Part shown: positions 62,676 through 64,000 of the stretch, one piece after another
Numbering within the stretch: the stretch's first letter is position 1
Layout of the letters: each line of letters starts with the position of its first letter
Assembly (NCBI RefSeq): GCF_024362695.1
Contig: NC_065405.1
Span: forward strand, 876,672 to 940,671
Length of the DNA: 64,000 nucleotides
Reading direction: 5' to 3'
From: Pectinophora gossypiella
Lineage: Eukaryota > Arthropoda > Insecta > Lepidoptera > Gelechiidae
The notes under the pieces: generated by a model
Told to the model about the DNA's origin: nothing
The model's database searches: none
Seen by the model: only the letters and a program-made list of their open reading frames with translations
Translations under genes and position numbers: made by a program

Positions 62676-63605
62676 TCAGAAATCAGAATCAGAATCATTT
62701 ATTCAACGTAATTATCATGATTGAACTTGTTGAAGGTCAATGTAACATTTTTGAATTTACGTCATTTCTCAAGGTGTTATGGCTGAGGAGAAGAAATGAC
62801 AAGAAACTGCAACAGCAACACATCTTTTAAATCAATGAGGGTGTATACATTACAAGTTATTTAATAACTAGAGGAACACATTTAATACCAGACATTTTTA
62901 TCATTTCATCATCAATTTAAGAGCCACGCTCTTGTCGGTGTAGCATTTTCCGAATACTCTCCATGCTACTTTTTAGGGAAAAATAGGGCAGTGGTTTCCC
63001 TTTTGCCTTCCGCCCCGCAGTACTCTGTCTGACGCGAGTGGGATGGCGCCCAGAGTAGTCTATTACAAAGCCATACTAGGACTCCTGTCCTCTGCCTCTG
63101 AATAGTACTGACAGTTACTGCTGCCCTCTGTCAGGTTCCAGGTTACAGTCCCTGTGACATGCCCCTTCCGTCCTGCATTGCCGTACCGATGGCTCCCATC
63201 TCCGCCTCTGCAGCCGTTGAGGTCTTCACCCGTAACCCTGGGCAAGGGTTCTAAGTTATACCCCGTAGGTCTGGGTCCCTATTCGAACTCAGCCACCATC
63301 TCACTCCGGCCTACTGAAGTAAGAGGCGCCCACCCCCGCGGCAAGGACGCGCCGAACAGGAATTGCCCCAGTGGAGGGCAGAGAAGATGACTCTGTTCCC
63401 CCTGGGGCCGGGTTAATGGTCTTGTATGGAACCAAGACCAAGGGCAATATTTTATCATTTAGGTAATCATTAATTTTATAATAAGCTTTTTTACATAATC
63501 AGAAAATACATTTAAAGCTCATGTGTAGCTTCACATGAGCTTTAAATTTATTTTCTGACAAATGCAAAATATTATCTGGTATTTTATTGTAAAAACGTAC
63601 ATACA
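62676..63605 (-). mobile_element. CR1-like LINE 3' end, split by an RTE-derived insert
   Basis: 62679-62906 and 63461-63600 are the two parts of a minus-strand CR1-like end. The insert 62907-63449 is flanked by TTTTATCATTT (62896-62906 and 63450-63460). A local inverted duplication is present at 63501-63560. Confidence 0.8.
62896..63460 (-). mobile_element. Internally deleted RTE element (~543 bp), TSD TTTTATCATTT
   Basis: On the minus strand it runs from CATTAACCCGGCCCCAGGGG to a TTGATGATG end. Its frame includes VTGEDLNGC and GNAGRKGHVTGTVTWNLTEG, which looks like the N-terminal leader region of RTE-type LINEs. The RT is missing. A GC-rich element joining a 5' region to a 3' tail, hence non-autonomous. 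Confidence 0.65.
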
Positions 63606-63689
63606 TACATACATAACCCAAAAAAAGATGAACTAGCACACTGAGAAATACCACAGCTATTTACTGTATGTTTTTTTTTGTGGCAGATA

Positions 63690-63860
63690 CGTAAGGATCT
63701 CTTGCTTTCTCCACATTCATCAATCGTTTCATACACGCACGACGGTTCGGAATAGATCTTATTGAACCTTTTCTAAGGACATCTCCAATACTTACCGGAC
63801 TTCTTACTGGACTTAGTTTATCTTGGAATCCTACCTCTGACTGCTCCATTTGGGATATAG
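63690..63860 (-). mobile_element. LINE T1 tail
   Basis: On the minus strand VLRKGSIRSIPNRRACMKRL, then MNVEKA; the C-terminal codons of family T1, followed by a family 3 SINE-like tail (TTTGGGATATAGTCGTGAGC). Confidence 0.65.
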
Positions 63861-64000
63861 TCGTGAGCTTATGTCATGTAGAAAAAGGTAGGTATGCCCT
63901 GAATTACACGAGTATGCATGTCGCCTTACTCACGTCGCGTCATCAGCGGTCGTACCAAAACATTTCTGGCTGCATCGCTACACCCATTTACCCGCCGTTC
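63861..64000. other. Unassigned window edge
   Basis: No feature recognised. Confidence 0.3.

Overview
This window looks like nuclear DNA of a moth or butterfly (Lepidoptera). It is AT-rich and intron-bearing, and it is packed with non-LTR retrotransposon 3' ends, tRNA-headed SINEs, Helitron-like ends and foldback MITEs of kinds I know from lepidopteran genomes. The species cannot be named from sequence alone. There are no operons, CRISPR arrays, rRNA genes or credible standalone tRNA genes.

One host gene can be reconstructed completely: a BRD7-type bromodomain gene on the minus strand, twelve coding exons between 18988 (ATG) and 5440 (stop). All eleven introns are GT-AG, every splice phase agrees, and the CDS totals 1698 bases (565 residues). 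It has an acidic/basic N-terminus, one bromodomain and the conserved C-terminal half of BRD7, a chromatin reader of PBAF/PBAP-type SWI/SNF remodellers. Its introns hold a 20-bp minisatellite, an RTE retrotransposon with an open reverse transcriptase frame, and hAT-, piggyBac- and foldback-type MITEs. Two copies of one roughly 400-bp retroelement lie in opposite orientation around most of the gene.

From 19 to 64 kb no complete host gene is visible. This part is a mosaic of nested insertions, many dated relative to each other by target-site duplications (TSDs). The most structured are a 3.8-kb element with perfect 40-bp terminal inverted repeats (41301-45111); a four-layer nest at 52690-55015 with an intact CR1-like reverse transcriptase frame; several 5'-truncated copies of one Jockey-type LINE sharing a poly(A) 3' end; SINEs with tRNA-like heads and LINE-derived tails; a SINE whose head combines tRNA-like and 5S-rRNA-like segments; and a Helitron-like element abutting a (TATCTTA)n array. 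CpG-rich islands near 3.45 kb and 40.85 kb (the latter followed by a strong splice donor) may be promoters or first exons of neighbouring genes.

I found no convincing evidence of a new multi-gene biological system. The notable material is transposon architecture, sequence captured into satellites and SINEs, and the way repeats shape the BRD7 locus. TE family names rest on translated motifs, ends and TSDs that I read by eye, not on database searches.
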